A program made the translations under genes and the position numbers. From assembly GCF_004359215.1 (NCBI RefSeq), contig NC_090610.1:9351602-9415601 (forward strand): a stretch of DNA of 64,000 nt. The letters are read 5' to 3'. Below are positions 53,092 through 63,200 of the stretch, piece after piece. This DNA comes from Bremia lactucae. Taxonomy: Eukaryota; Oomycota; Peronosporomycetes; Peronosporales; Peronosporaceae. The number at the start of each line of letters is the position of its first letter. Positions within the stretch are counted from its first letter, which is position 1. The notes beneath the pieces were generated by a model. It had not been told where the DNA came from, did no database searches, and worked only from the letters and a program-made list of their open reading frames with translations.

Positions 53092-55283
53092 CAGGGGAAC
53101 CTGTGTTTCTATAGAGACTTTCTAACTTCATTAAATTTTACATATCTCTTTTGGATATATATTTTTTTTTACGAAATGTCAAATTCTTCATTTAAAAGAT
53201 TTCTATTTTCTTTATATCATTTTGTACTAAACCAGCAGTACTGGCAAAAATGGTTTTGCTCCGAACAATATTTCAAGTGTTTTTGCTATTGTTTCAAAAT
53301 ATCGTTTATTGGTATATTAATTAGAATTTTTTTAATTGTTTTTTATAGTTTTTTTTGATAATATTAAATTTAGAAATGAAAAAATTGTGAGCATATGTGT
53401 ATACTCGAAAACAATTTTTTTTAAGTAATTAAATTCTCGAAATATTTGAATTACGGTAAATACTTTTTGACCGTCCAGATAAAACACATAAAATTTTAGT
53501 TCCAGTAGTTGAAGAGTTTTGGTGGAGGTTCCATGTTTTCTTGCTGTAACATGAACAGCTGGATATTTTAAAGTTACAATTGCACATCTGTGCATTGAAA
53601 TTTTGGCAGCGGCTTTTCTGTTTTTATCGTCATCATTCCCCTTACATGGCTGGCGGAACCGCCCGATAATTGCATCATCCTTTAATGGTGCGATGAGGCC
53701 CTCATTATCGCCAGGGTGCTTTAGCAACTTGAAGATGTCCATTGAATTGCAGTATTCAAGACCTGATACCATTTGCAGCTCGTCAAGTGTGACTGTTGGC
53801 GGCTCAACAGCGTCACAGTCATCGTAACATATCTTGCAATGAAAGAACCAATTTTTGATTGTTTCTGGGCAGACGTCAGAAGTCCAAACTTAAATGACAG
53901 TCGGATTTCCTCCAGCACTGTGATTTTTCCATACTGATCGATGTTTTATTTCAAAGCAATATATGAGCAAAGAATTGAATCAACGCCAGTAGTATGCCTC
54001 AAAAGTTCCGGGTCATACCCGCGTCACACGGCTGCATTTTTGTGGTTGCATTTTGCGTCAGGCAAAGAGGCATTATTTCTTAACGTTATGTTATGCCCAT
54101 CCAATTTCCCAATTGAAAATGTGCAGCTCCGTTATCTAGGATGATCACAATCATGCGTCTATCCATCCGCTGATCAAACGCCTACAATCATAGAGCGGAA
54201 ACATTAAGCATCATCCACGCTTTGCTGTTGGTATGATATTTGCAGCCCTATTACATTTCTCGGTTACCGTTTTTGAAGAAGCGAGGGTTTAATGATTTGC
54301 CAATCACCCACAGTGGAAGCTTATTGAGCCATCACCGTTTGCGCAGATAGTTACAGTGATGCGTTCCTTGCTCTTTTTATGACCTCAAGTTGCTTTGTTG
54401 CCAGTGGGTTTGGCAGCTTGCAAGCGCAAGAAAAGGCCTGTCCCGTTCATGTGACGTATCCTTTAAAGTGCTACCTCAATGCCTTTACATCTACCGAAAC
54501 ATTTTCGCCCTGTCGTTTGCGCGATTGAATGTTGTGCCGCTCGTGTAGTCTTGTAAGCCATCCATCAAAAACCGCAGGATGTTATTCAGGGTAAAGCTTT
54601 GAAATCTTTTGGTAGCCTTGAATTTGGTTAAGTCACCTGCACGTGAAAGCCTTAGTTAGCAGCGAAGAGCTTAAAAATGTCGAGTTCCTCTTAGGTGTTC
54701 CAAGAGACACTGATGTGCTCTTCCGTTGCTTTATTTTATGCAAACAGTGCATCATCAAGGCGAGAATTAATGTCATGCTGGTTTTTGTCTGACGCGGTAT
54801 CCAAATACAGCAGCTTTGCACCATTTTTTAACGTGATTGAAATTGTTGCTTGCATAACCTTCAAATTGTTGTCTCTTCCACCCATTTGACAATGCTGGCT
54901 TGGAATTTGAAGAATTCTCACGGCAATATTTACAAATTGCATGATGGACACGTTTGACACGATGATCCTTTCACAATGACTCCACATATTTTTTGCGCAG
55001 TGTCGCAAGTTCAATAATATTTATGAAGAAATGTTATTTTACCTGGTTAAGGCTGGCGAGAAGACACGGAAAATGCAGAATGCATCATTCAGGCATCATA
55101 GTTGTAGTTCCCTCTTCTATCTTACGCGATGTGATACTTCCCTTTTTCCTCTGGATGCGGCTGTTCTATCGATTGACGCATTAAATAAATTTTACGGCCA
55201 AAACACTCTACCCCCTCTCATTTAATATTTCTTCTCTTTTGACCCGAAAAGGCCGACTCTATCAAAACAAAGGGGTTCTAATG
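53092..55283 (-). mobile_element. Second pogo/Tigger-like DNA transposon
   Basis: Left end CAGGGGAACCTGTGTTTCTATAGAGAC (53092-53118, quoted parts: CAGGGGAACC, TATAGAGAC) pairs with the reverse complement of 55255-55280 (TAGAACCCC, GATAGAG). The ends are imperfect and the TA duplication cannot be verified on the left. The interior encodes a decayed transposase on minus. Confidence 0.6.
53332..55190 (-). pseudogene. pogo/Tigger-type transposase of the second element, dead
   Basis: Reading the minus strand in changing frames: an N-terminal HTH region near 54.9-55.0 kb (VQATISITLKNGAKLLYLD), FDGWLTRLHERHNIQSRKR near 54.55 kb, then ITVTICANGDGSIS (54.37 kb), an 'L-x-PRFFKN' trace, and MIVIILDNGAAHF (54.12-54.15 kb), which carries the second catalytic Asp. 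The C-terminal part is better kept: 53332-53772 is open for 146 codons (VSGLEYCNSMDIFKLLKHPG). Many frameshifts and stops. Sequence is unlike the first pogo element apart from the shared motifs, so it is a different family. Confidence 0.7.
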
Positions 55284-55641
55284 ACCGATCTGCACTTTAA
55301 ATTACAAGTACAGTTAGACCACGATAAAAGAGCAGAGGAACCAAAAGACAATAATGTACTTCTTCGAAGTGTTAAGGGCGTAAGCTTAAAATGATTTCTG
55401 CATTGCACGCGAGGTAATTATGTCAATTTTACCTTTGTAATATTTTACCTAATTTTGACGTTTTGTCAAAATTAATGGTCGAAGAACGTCTACAGCAGCA
55501 ATCTAGCCAATAGGTATGAGATTAAGAGCCTGTTAGGTACTGTCCTAGTACCGTTAATGACTTCAAGTCGTAATGTTCATGAAATATATATTGACCTTCT
55601 AGGAATAAGAGTCAATTACGTACGGCTGACGCTAGCTGGAG
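55284..55641. other. No feature recognised
   Basis: Short spacer between the DNA transposon and LTR-C; includes a small palindromic TTTTGACGTTTTGTCAAAA near 55.45 kb. Confidence 0.45.
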
Positions 55642-56420
55642 TGGAACGGGGCACCTTTTGCGAAGCGCTACTTCAGTACTAGCCACCCTACACGGGCAAC
55701 AGTGAAGGTGATGCGCCACCGAATTCTTCGCGTACACGACGTGCAGAGGAAGGCTTTCAGTGGCGAAGAAGTTTTAGCTACTAAAGGTCAAAACTAATGA
55801 GTCTTTGTAACGGGGAACTACTGACTTGTATTGCTTCAGGACAATTTTTCACTTCGCACTGCTTCAGTGCGAGTGGTGCCTCTCGTCACTTCACGTACAC
55901 TAGTACGTGCAGAGGAAGCTTCTCTTTTAAACACTAACGTTAAAGAGAGATAAATTGAATCCGGATTATATAAAATTAAATTCTTCTGTTTCTATTTTTT
56001 TTAATACTGGCTTAATTACTAACGAATACAAAACATGTAATTAAATCTTATCTGTCTCTCTCTTTGCGCGCGTCCAGCGTTGACTGGACCGCGGATAAAG
56101 TAGATATTTTGGTGAATATCTACTTATAGATAAGTTTTTAGAATATTACCATGTAAAGTAATATTTCGTAAATAGTATCTACCTTTTAAGATAATATATT
56201 AATTAACGACCTTTAAGTGTTAATTTAATGTAACGATACACCCCGTTATAGGCTTAGTATATGAAAAAGGAAAACTGTATCTAGTATATTATATTCCTAC
56301 GTAACGAACTTAATATCTACTGACTTAAATAAAGGCCACTGATATATGTTAACCCCACATGTGCTATGTGTACACCCTGCCGACCTAAGCCAATCAGGAC
56401 TTATAAATTTGAATGCATCC
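55642..56420 (-). repeat. LTR-C copy split by LTR-D
   Basis: Left part 55642-55800 (GGAACGGGGCACC start, ttagctactaaa block) and right part 56251-56420 (attcctac…cttaatatctactgactt, tgtgctat) match the two halves of the LTR-C at 1637-2047 in order. Strongly diverged. Confidence 0.6.
55806..56250 (-). repeat. Solo LTR-D
   Basis: 445 bp, TGTAACGGGG … CCCCGTTATA, no interior sequence. Flanked by GTCTT and GGCTT, a one-mismatch 5-bp target duplication, inside LTR-C. A solo LTR formed by recombination between two LTRs. Confidence 0.75.
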
Positions 56421-56963
56421 CCGTGTCCCAAAGCTAATTAAAGCCTGCTTCTCAGAATTGTTTTTTTGTCGTGAACCCTAGGACATAATCCCGAAGCAAC
56501 GTGAATGATGTCGATTCGTAAGCATGCTCTCGGGTTGAGATCAGCAGAAAGAATCCAGGTACTGCAAGTCGGCGGTCATGCAGATTCTTTTTAGGAGTTT
56601 CGGGAGAGGCTGCTTGTGTGTTACGCTCACGATGCTCTTTGAACTCACAAATAGGATAAAACACACGGTGTCTCGAAGCCTAGCCAATGAAAACGCCATG
56701 TCATTGATCCAATTGAAGCTTTTAAAAATCGCAATAAGTTTGATAACAACAAGGCCAATTTTATATTCTTACTAGAAGCAATGGAAGCAAGTGGACAAAG
56801 ACATGAGCCTTGCAAAAAAGAATCTTTTCGGTGATTTAGTCACGACTTTTCAAAATGCTTTTATTACTCGACGTTGGAACAAGTGGACGCGACGAGGCAT
56901 CGAGAAGGTCTTATTAACTAAAGAACCGCATGAACTCGTCGGCAGCCGGAGCGCCAAGTAAGG
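56421..56963. other. Unassigned stretch with weak coding look
   Basis: Plus 56803-56961 encodes MSLAKKNLFGDLVTTFQNAF and continues RRWNKWTRRGIEKVLL to a stop; an overlapping frame before it reads IEAFKNRNKFDNNKAN. These could be degraded pieces of a helical host protein, but I recognise no family. Confidence 0.3.
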
Positions 56964-57560
56964 TGTTTCGTCGAATGACTACCATCTCAGATAAGTCGCC
57001 AGCCTTTGAGGTTCAGCCGCACTTATCAATAGACATTTCGTCTTGATCTAAAAGAGCATGTAACGGAGAGATTGCCGCAAGGCTAACTTCTCCCTCAATG
57101 TTGCCGTTTATACTATTTACAAGTGTATTTAATTGCTCACTCGTATCACTTTGTGAGAATACAAACGCTTCGCGTCTCCCCTGTCTTGGAGTAGAAAAAA
57201 TAGCCTCTTCGAGACCGGGACATTCACGTCCCCAAATTTTCCAGCCTGTAATGGTTTTAAACCAGACGTGGTGTCGTATTTGACATCCGACAAAAAGTTA
57301 GGTACCTCAACTAACTTGTCCAGCGACCATTTACATATCACTTCACGTGCATTAGAAAGGTTTGACCGTAAATGCCCTGGCGGACCGCCAATATTATGCT
57401 CAGTATGGTGCCACCTCGGCCGACTACACCCGGTGGATTTAGACGCGCCACTCCACGTATCTCAGGGATTTGCACCCTTGATGACTCGGCCTTAGGCCTA
57501 CAATGCTTTTAGCATGCGGTGATTCGTTCTTACAACGAGTGTCACTCGACGGAGAACGTT
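56964..57560 (-). pseudogene. RT lead-in and linker of minus-strand LTR-B copy B3
   Basis: Minus-strand match to B1 linker (30.0-30.25 kb) and B2 (20.95-21.5 kb): 'accatctcagataagtcgcc', the SIDE/DE region and the CLPRQDRG-type Ser-rich linker. RT itself is missing. Confidence 0.7.
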
Positions 57561-58080
57561 CCGTTCCACTTCTTTCTTTTGAGTTGAGCTCAGAATTAAT
57601 GTTCTTAACATTATAGTTTATAGCTCAGACATTTCATGTACTAAACACTGACAGACTCAGTCAATGATCCGCGCCAATAGCGCTTTTGCTGCATAGAAAA
57701 GGTGGGTTCATGACTCTCCAAAACTTTGCTAGGAACATTGTACGTGGCGTGCAAGGTCTGAGGTCTCCAATTAATCCACGGCTCATGGTGTTCAAGCCAA
57801 GCCATATTAAGTATGAGATCATATCCTGAATCCAAATCAAGAACGAGACAGCGTTCCATACTGTCAAAGTCCACAAACTTTATGCCTAAGTTCAATGGAA
57901 TTTTGGGAACAGTGACACGAGTCCCAAGCGAACAGTGATTATATCACCTTCATGCGCTTTAAGCGCCTCAACGTATTGTTGACTTCCTTCAAGGGAAAGG
58001 CGTCGAGCATAACTGCAAGACGCTCCTGAGTCAATAAAAATTGACCATGGCTTATTAAAACCCTTCACATTCGCTTGAGC
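57561..58080 (-). pseudogene. Protease of B3
   Basis: Minus frames 57641-57895 (MERCLVLDLDSGYDLI, WLEHHEPWINWR) and 57892-58275 (FIDSGASCSYARR: D-S-G active site). One small overlap-frameshift separates them; otherwise well kept. Confidence 0.75.
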
Positions 58081-58590
58081 GACTAAAAAGCCAGGCTTGT
58101 ACTCACGGGCCGTGCTATTACGCCCAGAGCTAATTGGGGCTAGGTCTTGTTTACTTTTAACTCCTAGACGTTTAGCCGAGCCTAGGTCTTCCCCAGCAGG
58201 GCGCCCCGCACCTACTGGATATCGACGTTTTCCCGCACCGTACCAGATTTCTGGTAGAGGACGGAATTGGTGCATTTTCGAGCTTTACGCGTAATTCGTA
58301 GCGGATACGCTGGACGTTAACGTCTCGTGCTTCCGCACGTATAACATCTACGGATGTTTTTCTAATGTTCCAAAGCTTGCAGTGCTTCTACGCCTTCCTC
58401 AACAAGCCTTTATATTATGGTTCCGGTCTATTAGACGGTACCTCTAGTGCCTGGGATATATTGAGCTCTACATGTTCAAGCCCAAACAAAGTTTTAAGCT
58501 TGTCATAAGCTTCGCGTTGCACCTCTGAAAATTCTGGAAACTCTTCCTTCTCTGTGAATTGGCTTAGTCTTGTAAAGACGCAGGCGTAGA
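58081..58590 (-). pseudogene. gag of B3, internally deleted
   Basis: Both ends of gag are present, the N-terminal block (58.43-58.55 kb, EAYDKLKTLFGLEHVELN-like) and the zinc-knuckle to C-terminal block (58.28-58.40 kb), with about 700 bp between them deleted. Confidence 0.7.
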
Positions 58591-58600
58591 TTGACTACAA

Positions 58601-58609
58601 GTGCCACTA
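58601..58609 (-). other. Degenerate primer binding site of B3
   Basis: GTGCCACTA on plus, two changes from GTGCTACCA, two bases inside the LTR-B end. Confidence 0.5.
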
Positions 58610-58611
58610 GG

Positions 58612-58628
58612 TGTAGCAGAGCTACCTC
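58612..58628 (-). repeat. LTR-B stub of B3
   Basis: Only the last 17 bases (TGTAGCAGAGCTACCTC on plus) before LTR-D starts. Shows that D2 inserted into the LTR of B3. Confidence 0.7.
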
Positions 58629-59240
58629 TGTAACGGGTCACTACCGACTGGTACTGCTTCAGTACAAGTCCACTTCGCCCTTCCTCAGTACGAGTGGTGC
58701 CTCATGCACTCCACGTACACTATTACGTGCAGAGGAAGACTCCCTTTATAACACTTGCTATAAAGAGGCTTAAAAGATAACTGTATTAAATATATATGAG
58801 TTCTTATGTTTCCAATTTATTTATACTTACTTAATTATATACTAATACTAAACATGTAGTAAAAGTCTAATCTGTCTTTCTCTTTGCGCGCGTCCAGCGC
58901 TGACTGGACCGTGGAGCGAGTAGATATTATGGTCTGTATTTATTGATGGATAAGCTCTCGAAATCTGACTATGTAAAGTAATATTCTCCAAGTAGTATCT
59001 ACCTTTTACATAATATTTTAATTAACAACCTTTGCTGCTGGCTTTCACAAAAGTCTCTTGAATGCTCAAATGTGGAAGTCAACAAATCTTCTAGAATTGC
59101 ATCAGATAATTTGACACTGGATTCATATAGACAGATTAAGAGCAGTATTGTAAGATTCGCTTCATGCCACACTGCTACTCGATGATTTGAAGTCATTGTT
59201 TGTGTTCAGGTATTAATTTCATGCAACGATACACCCGTTA
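58629..59240 (-). repeat. LTR-D, 3' LTR of D2, with a 177-bp insertion
   Basis: TGTAACGGGTCAC start and ACACCCGTTA end; matches 41857-42278 and 55806-56250 except that 59034-59210 is extra. Confidence 0.8.
59034..59210. repeat. Foreign 177-bp insert in LTR-D
   Basis: Interrupts the ACAACCTTTAAGTGTTAATT block of the LTR. On minus it is open (MTSNHRVAVWHEANLTI …, ending near SQQQRLL). It has no similarity I can place to LTRs in the window. Confidence 0.6.
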
Positions 59241-59373
59241 AGCACCCTTCACTTAAACGTACAATCACTCTAACTGTCATTGGTTTAAGAAATCACTGTA
59301 AGACCACTTAATTAAAAGCGATGTTGATTGGTCAGAACCACCATTTTTAGTTAGATCGCATGGTTAATAGTTT

Positions 59374-60290
59374 ATGCGGTGTGCGAATAGTGCGACGTCT
59401 TCGGCTGCGGCTCATGCCACCGCGGGTGACGCATTATTGTCTCTTGCGGCAGACGTTCTGTCTGCCGTAGTATCGTCTTCTCCCGCAACTCTAAATGTTG
59501 AAGGTGCAAGTGGTGAGTTACCAAATGAATGCGACCGCTGTGTGTAGGTCGACAATGAGTGCGAATCGGACGAAATGACCGATTCAGGCAAAACAGAACA
59601 GTCGCCTGATAGTCGTCAGGTCGCTGACAATGAGCCTTCGAATGAGGGGGCTCAATCTGATAAAGGTGCTAGTATCGTTCGATATAGCATGTTCGGTTTC
59701 GACGATGAGGATGTTTCCTCATCGCCAGCACCGTCTTCCGTGCCGTCACCTTCACTTATCTCTGTGCGTTATGATCACGATATCGTAAGATATCGTAATA
59801 AAACTTTTTCTGGTACCTGCTTCAGTGGGTACCACTTAGGGGCGCGCAGCCAATAAAATGTCTCGTCTACCCTGAGAAGAAGCCACGGCTTTCGACCGAA
59901 CGGCTAGACAGTAGCTTGTCTGAGGAGACTACTCACAATAAATATCCATTATTTATTGCGACAAAGCTACATGGCCTTGATCCCAGCACAAAGAACTTCT
60001 GCGTTGAGAAAGTTTTTTATATCGATGCTTTTCTTAAGCATCGATGGTACAGTGGCAACAACAAGCGAGATAAAAGCTCGTTGATGATAGCCTGGAACGC
60101 GTTTATTCGCAATGTCAAAGACATTGGATGCGAAGCCTAGCTTCAGAGACTTGACGCAATTCGCATTAAGTCTGAAAACGAACTCCAACCGGTGCAAGTA
60201 TAAACTGCATCAGTTGTACCGTGAGACAGGACTTCCATGCTTCACTTGGGGTGATCCCTGCCCGCGTTGTGTCGATAACACGAAAGAATA
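59374..60290 (+). pseudogene. Antisense accessory ORF of D2, nearly complete
   Basis: From ATG 59374 the frame runs 161 codons to 59856 with a single in-frame stop (59545-59547). N-terminus is Ala/Ser-rich (MRCANSATSSAAAHATAGDA), then acidic/Ser-rich (NECESDEMTDSGKTEQSP), then IVRYSMFGFDDEDVSSSP. After a frameshift comes EKKPRLSTERLDSSLSEE, HNKYPLFIATKLHGLDPS and WNAFIRNVKDIG, shared with D1. The last part lies opposite the pol C-terminus (overlap with 60166-60290). No known domain; no membrane segment; overall order resembles the A1 antisense ORF. Confidence 0.6.
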
Positions 60291-60684
60291 AAAGGAGAAT
60301 TTTTATTCTCTTTCTTCGCCCTGGGGAAGGGCGCGCATCTCGATAGAGATGCGCGATGCGAATGATGTTTTCAATCGATTTACAAGCGCCAGGGGCACGT
60401 GTTTTCCGATTGGCCTTCTGAACCATCGGATGGGTCTTGTCATACTGACGGACGAGGCCCTCAACGTCAGCAACCAGCTGGGAACGAGGCTCCCAGCTGT
60501 CATGTGAAGGTAGATAATCATGCCAGCGAACAAGATAACTCGTTCGCTGCCCCTTCACATCACGGTGGTTCTGGATACGTTCCACAAGGAAACGTTGATC
60601 CCATGGGAATCCACCAATAGTTGTGGTGGAGAATGGAAAATTAGATCCGAACCGTGTGTCGGATCTAGAGTCGAAGATCGACAA
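60166..60684 (-). pseudogene. pol C-terminus with chromodomain, D2
   Basis: Open for 172 codons on minus. A chromodomain is clear at about residues 30-80: FLVERIQNHRDVKGQRTSYL, VRWHDYLPSHDSWEP and RSQLVADVEGLV (the aromatic cage positions Y, W, W are present). Chromodomains at the integrase end define chromoviruses and can steer insertion to marked chromatin. The tail after it (residues 95-172) is the part facing the accessory ORF. Confidence 0.8.
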
Positions 60685-61706
60685 AATCGATCACTTCCTC
60701 CATAATTTGGAGGAGGGACTTGATCACGAGCGCGACAAGCTCGCTCGTTGGAGCAGACGGTGCAGGCTCACCATATCGAGCGGTTGGAAGGCCGGTCGAA
60801 GAGTGCGTACTCCATGTGAGAGTACGAACGGAAATATCACGCTGTTCGTGATGAGCTGTCGTCAGCTCATCGCAGTTTCAAGGATATTCGAACCAGCATG
60901 AGAAATTCCAGGTTCATGTTATTGATGGCGAATTCGACCATCGGTAAAAACTCGCTCCAATTCGGACACGATTGGACGTAACCTCGAAGTATCTCTTCGA
61001 GGACGCGACATACGCATTCTGTTTGACCATCCGTTTCTGAGGGGGATGATCAGAAGTTGACATGGTCAGCCGTGTTTCGAGAGATCGGAACACGGATTGC
61101 CAGAACTCCGCCGTGAATCGTGGCCTTTTTATCTGAGACCAATTCACGGGGTAACCCATGGAGTTTGAATACCGTGTCTTTAAAGACGCGGGCACAACCC
61201 GGAGCCGTAATCGACTCTGGTACTGTAGCAAGATGTACCATCTTGCTGAATATGTCTACATAAACAAGGATTCCACTGTTTTCGTGATCGTCTTCGGGAA
61301 ATCCGAAGACGAAGTCCATAGATACGGACTGCCAACACTCTGCCGGAAGTGGTAGAGGTTGAAGAGGTACACGGGATGAAGGGCTAGGCTTCACCCGTTG
61401 ACATACCTCGCAAGCACGAATGTACTTGCGCATGAACTGATATTGGCGGGGCCAGTAAAAGTCGCGACTTACTGTGAGGTAAGTCTTCTCACGCTCACGA
61501 TGCCCACTTGTTAGTGCATCGTGACATTCATACATGATTCGAAAGCGCAAATCATTGTGAGTTGGGACGACGATACGTGGAGTGTCGCCGGTAACGTCTA
61601 TGGAATACGATAAGCCGTTGCATGCTGTGTATCGGACGGATGAAGATCGATTTACAGCCGAAAAATCTGTAAAAGATTTATCGGATGGATTTGTTGGATG
61701 ATCCAT
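60685..61706 (-). pseudogene. Integrase of D2
   Basis: The frame 61050-61706 is open for 218 codons: zinc-binding part (HDALTSGHREREKTYLTVSR, YIRACEVCQRVKPS: H…H…C-x2-C), core (SVSMDFVFGFPEDDHENSGI, FSKMVHLATVP, GCARVFKDTVFKLHGLP, ELVSDKKATIHGG where the usual S-D-R-D is damaged). The DHP…DGQ segment follows in another frame (60914-61231). Confidence 0.85.
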
Positions 61707-62215
61707 TAAACGCAGAAGGTCCGTATCTTCTGCTCAGGCTTTCTTTATGTCATCAGAAAGGTTGATGACGGAACACTTGCAATGAGTGTTGCGACAGTGA
61801 GATTATTTTCACTGTTGGAATGCACAGCCGGCTTTAAATCGGTTCGGCGTGATAATGCATCAGCGACGACATTAAGTCGTCGTACACCAAGAAATTAATC
61901 TCGAGAAGAAGGATAGCCACCTCGCCATTCTTTGCGAGATGTGTGGGCTATTTACGGCTGTGTGTAATGACGCATGGTTCGTATATACAATAAACGGTCT
62001 TTCTCCGAGAAGATAGACACTAAACTTAGCCAGTGCATATTTCATGGCAAGGAGCTCCTTATCGTGCACTAGGTAATTGCGTTCAGCTCGTTGTAGCTGA
62101 CGCGATTGGTAACAGACGACGCCCAACGCGCCGTCTGTGTCGTATTGCATTAACGCACAGCCGATTGCGAAATTACTGGCGTCAGAGACCGCATGGAATG
62201 GTCTGTCTTGATCTG
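61707..62215 (-). pseudogene. RNase H of D2
   Basis: Part of the open minus frame 61872-62483: ILAIADQDRPFHAVSDASNF, AIGCALMQYDTDGALG, SRQLQRAERNYLVHDKELLA, GERPFIVYTNHASLHTAVNS. Acidic catalytic residues (SDAS, KELLA Glu) present. Confidence 0.8.
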
Positions 62216-63200
62216 CAATCGCCAAGATGGGCGATTGCATTAACCTTTGCCTGATATTTTCAGACGAACGCTGACAATCAGCGTTCCATAACCATTTCTC
62301 GTCTTTTTTAGACGGGAGAGATGAACTGCCATCTATGCGTAATTGCAGGAGTACTTGTGAAGTACGCCGCTTCACCAAGGAGCTTCCTAAGTCCCTTGAT
62401 ATCGACTGGAACTGGCCAGTCGGTGAACGCCTTGATCTTTTCGGGATCAGGGCGCACGCCGTGTTTACCGACGATGCACCCAAGAAGTGGTATTTCGCTT
62501 GCAGAGAATATACACTTCTTGAGATTTGCGTACAATTTATACTTTCGCATAAGTGTAAGAACCTGTCGAACGTGAGTTTTATGAACTTCCACGTCCGTTT
62601 TATCGTCTATGACCCGGCTATGGACGAATACATAAATAAAAACTAGGTGCTAATTCTCGCACGGGTCTCAACAGATTTGTTACACATCTCTTGAATGTTG
62701 CAGATGCGTTACCAAGTCTCTGAGGCATCACTAGCCATTCCCAGAGCATCCCACTGGGAGTGCTAACTGCTGTGAACGGGATGTCCCGTTCACGCATAAG
62801 GATTTAATAGAACCCCTCCATCAGATCCATAGACGAAAAGATCGTACCCTTAGGCATACCATCTATCATTACGTCTTTTCTAGGTATCGACATTTGAGCC
62901 GGGACCGTTACAGCATTCAGTTTGTTGAATGCGTGCACAATCCGCCACCCTCCTGTGGCCTTTCGCACACAGAAGGTCGGAGAGCTATGTGGGGAGGTTG
63001 ACTCCCTTACATGGCCCGCTTTTACTCGATCGGTAAAGACTTATTCGATCGCAAAAAAAAATAAAAATAATTGTTCACGAGGCAGTGGCCACTGCTTCAT
63101 GTCACAGTACGTCGAGCCCGGTTTGAGCTCGATTTCATGTCGAGTGCCTTTATCCTTAGCAACTCGCATGGAACTGCTTCAGGGAATACACTCCTGAATT
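62216..63200 (-). pseudogene. Reverse transcriptase of D2
   Basis: Minus-strand order: fingers near 63.1-63.15 kb, MPQ-L-x-NA motif near 62.72 kb, catalytic region near 62.6 kb, then 62308-62592 open with LTLMRKYKLYANLKKCIFSA, LLGCIVGKHGVRPDPEKIKA and KGLRKLLGEAAYF. The frame is interrupted near 62.65 and 63.05 kb (A-rich insertion GCAAAAAAAAATAAAAATAA). Confidence 0.75.
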
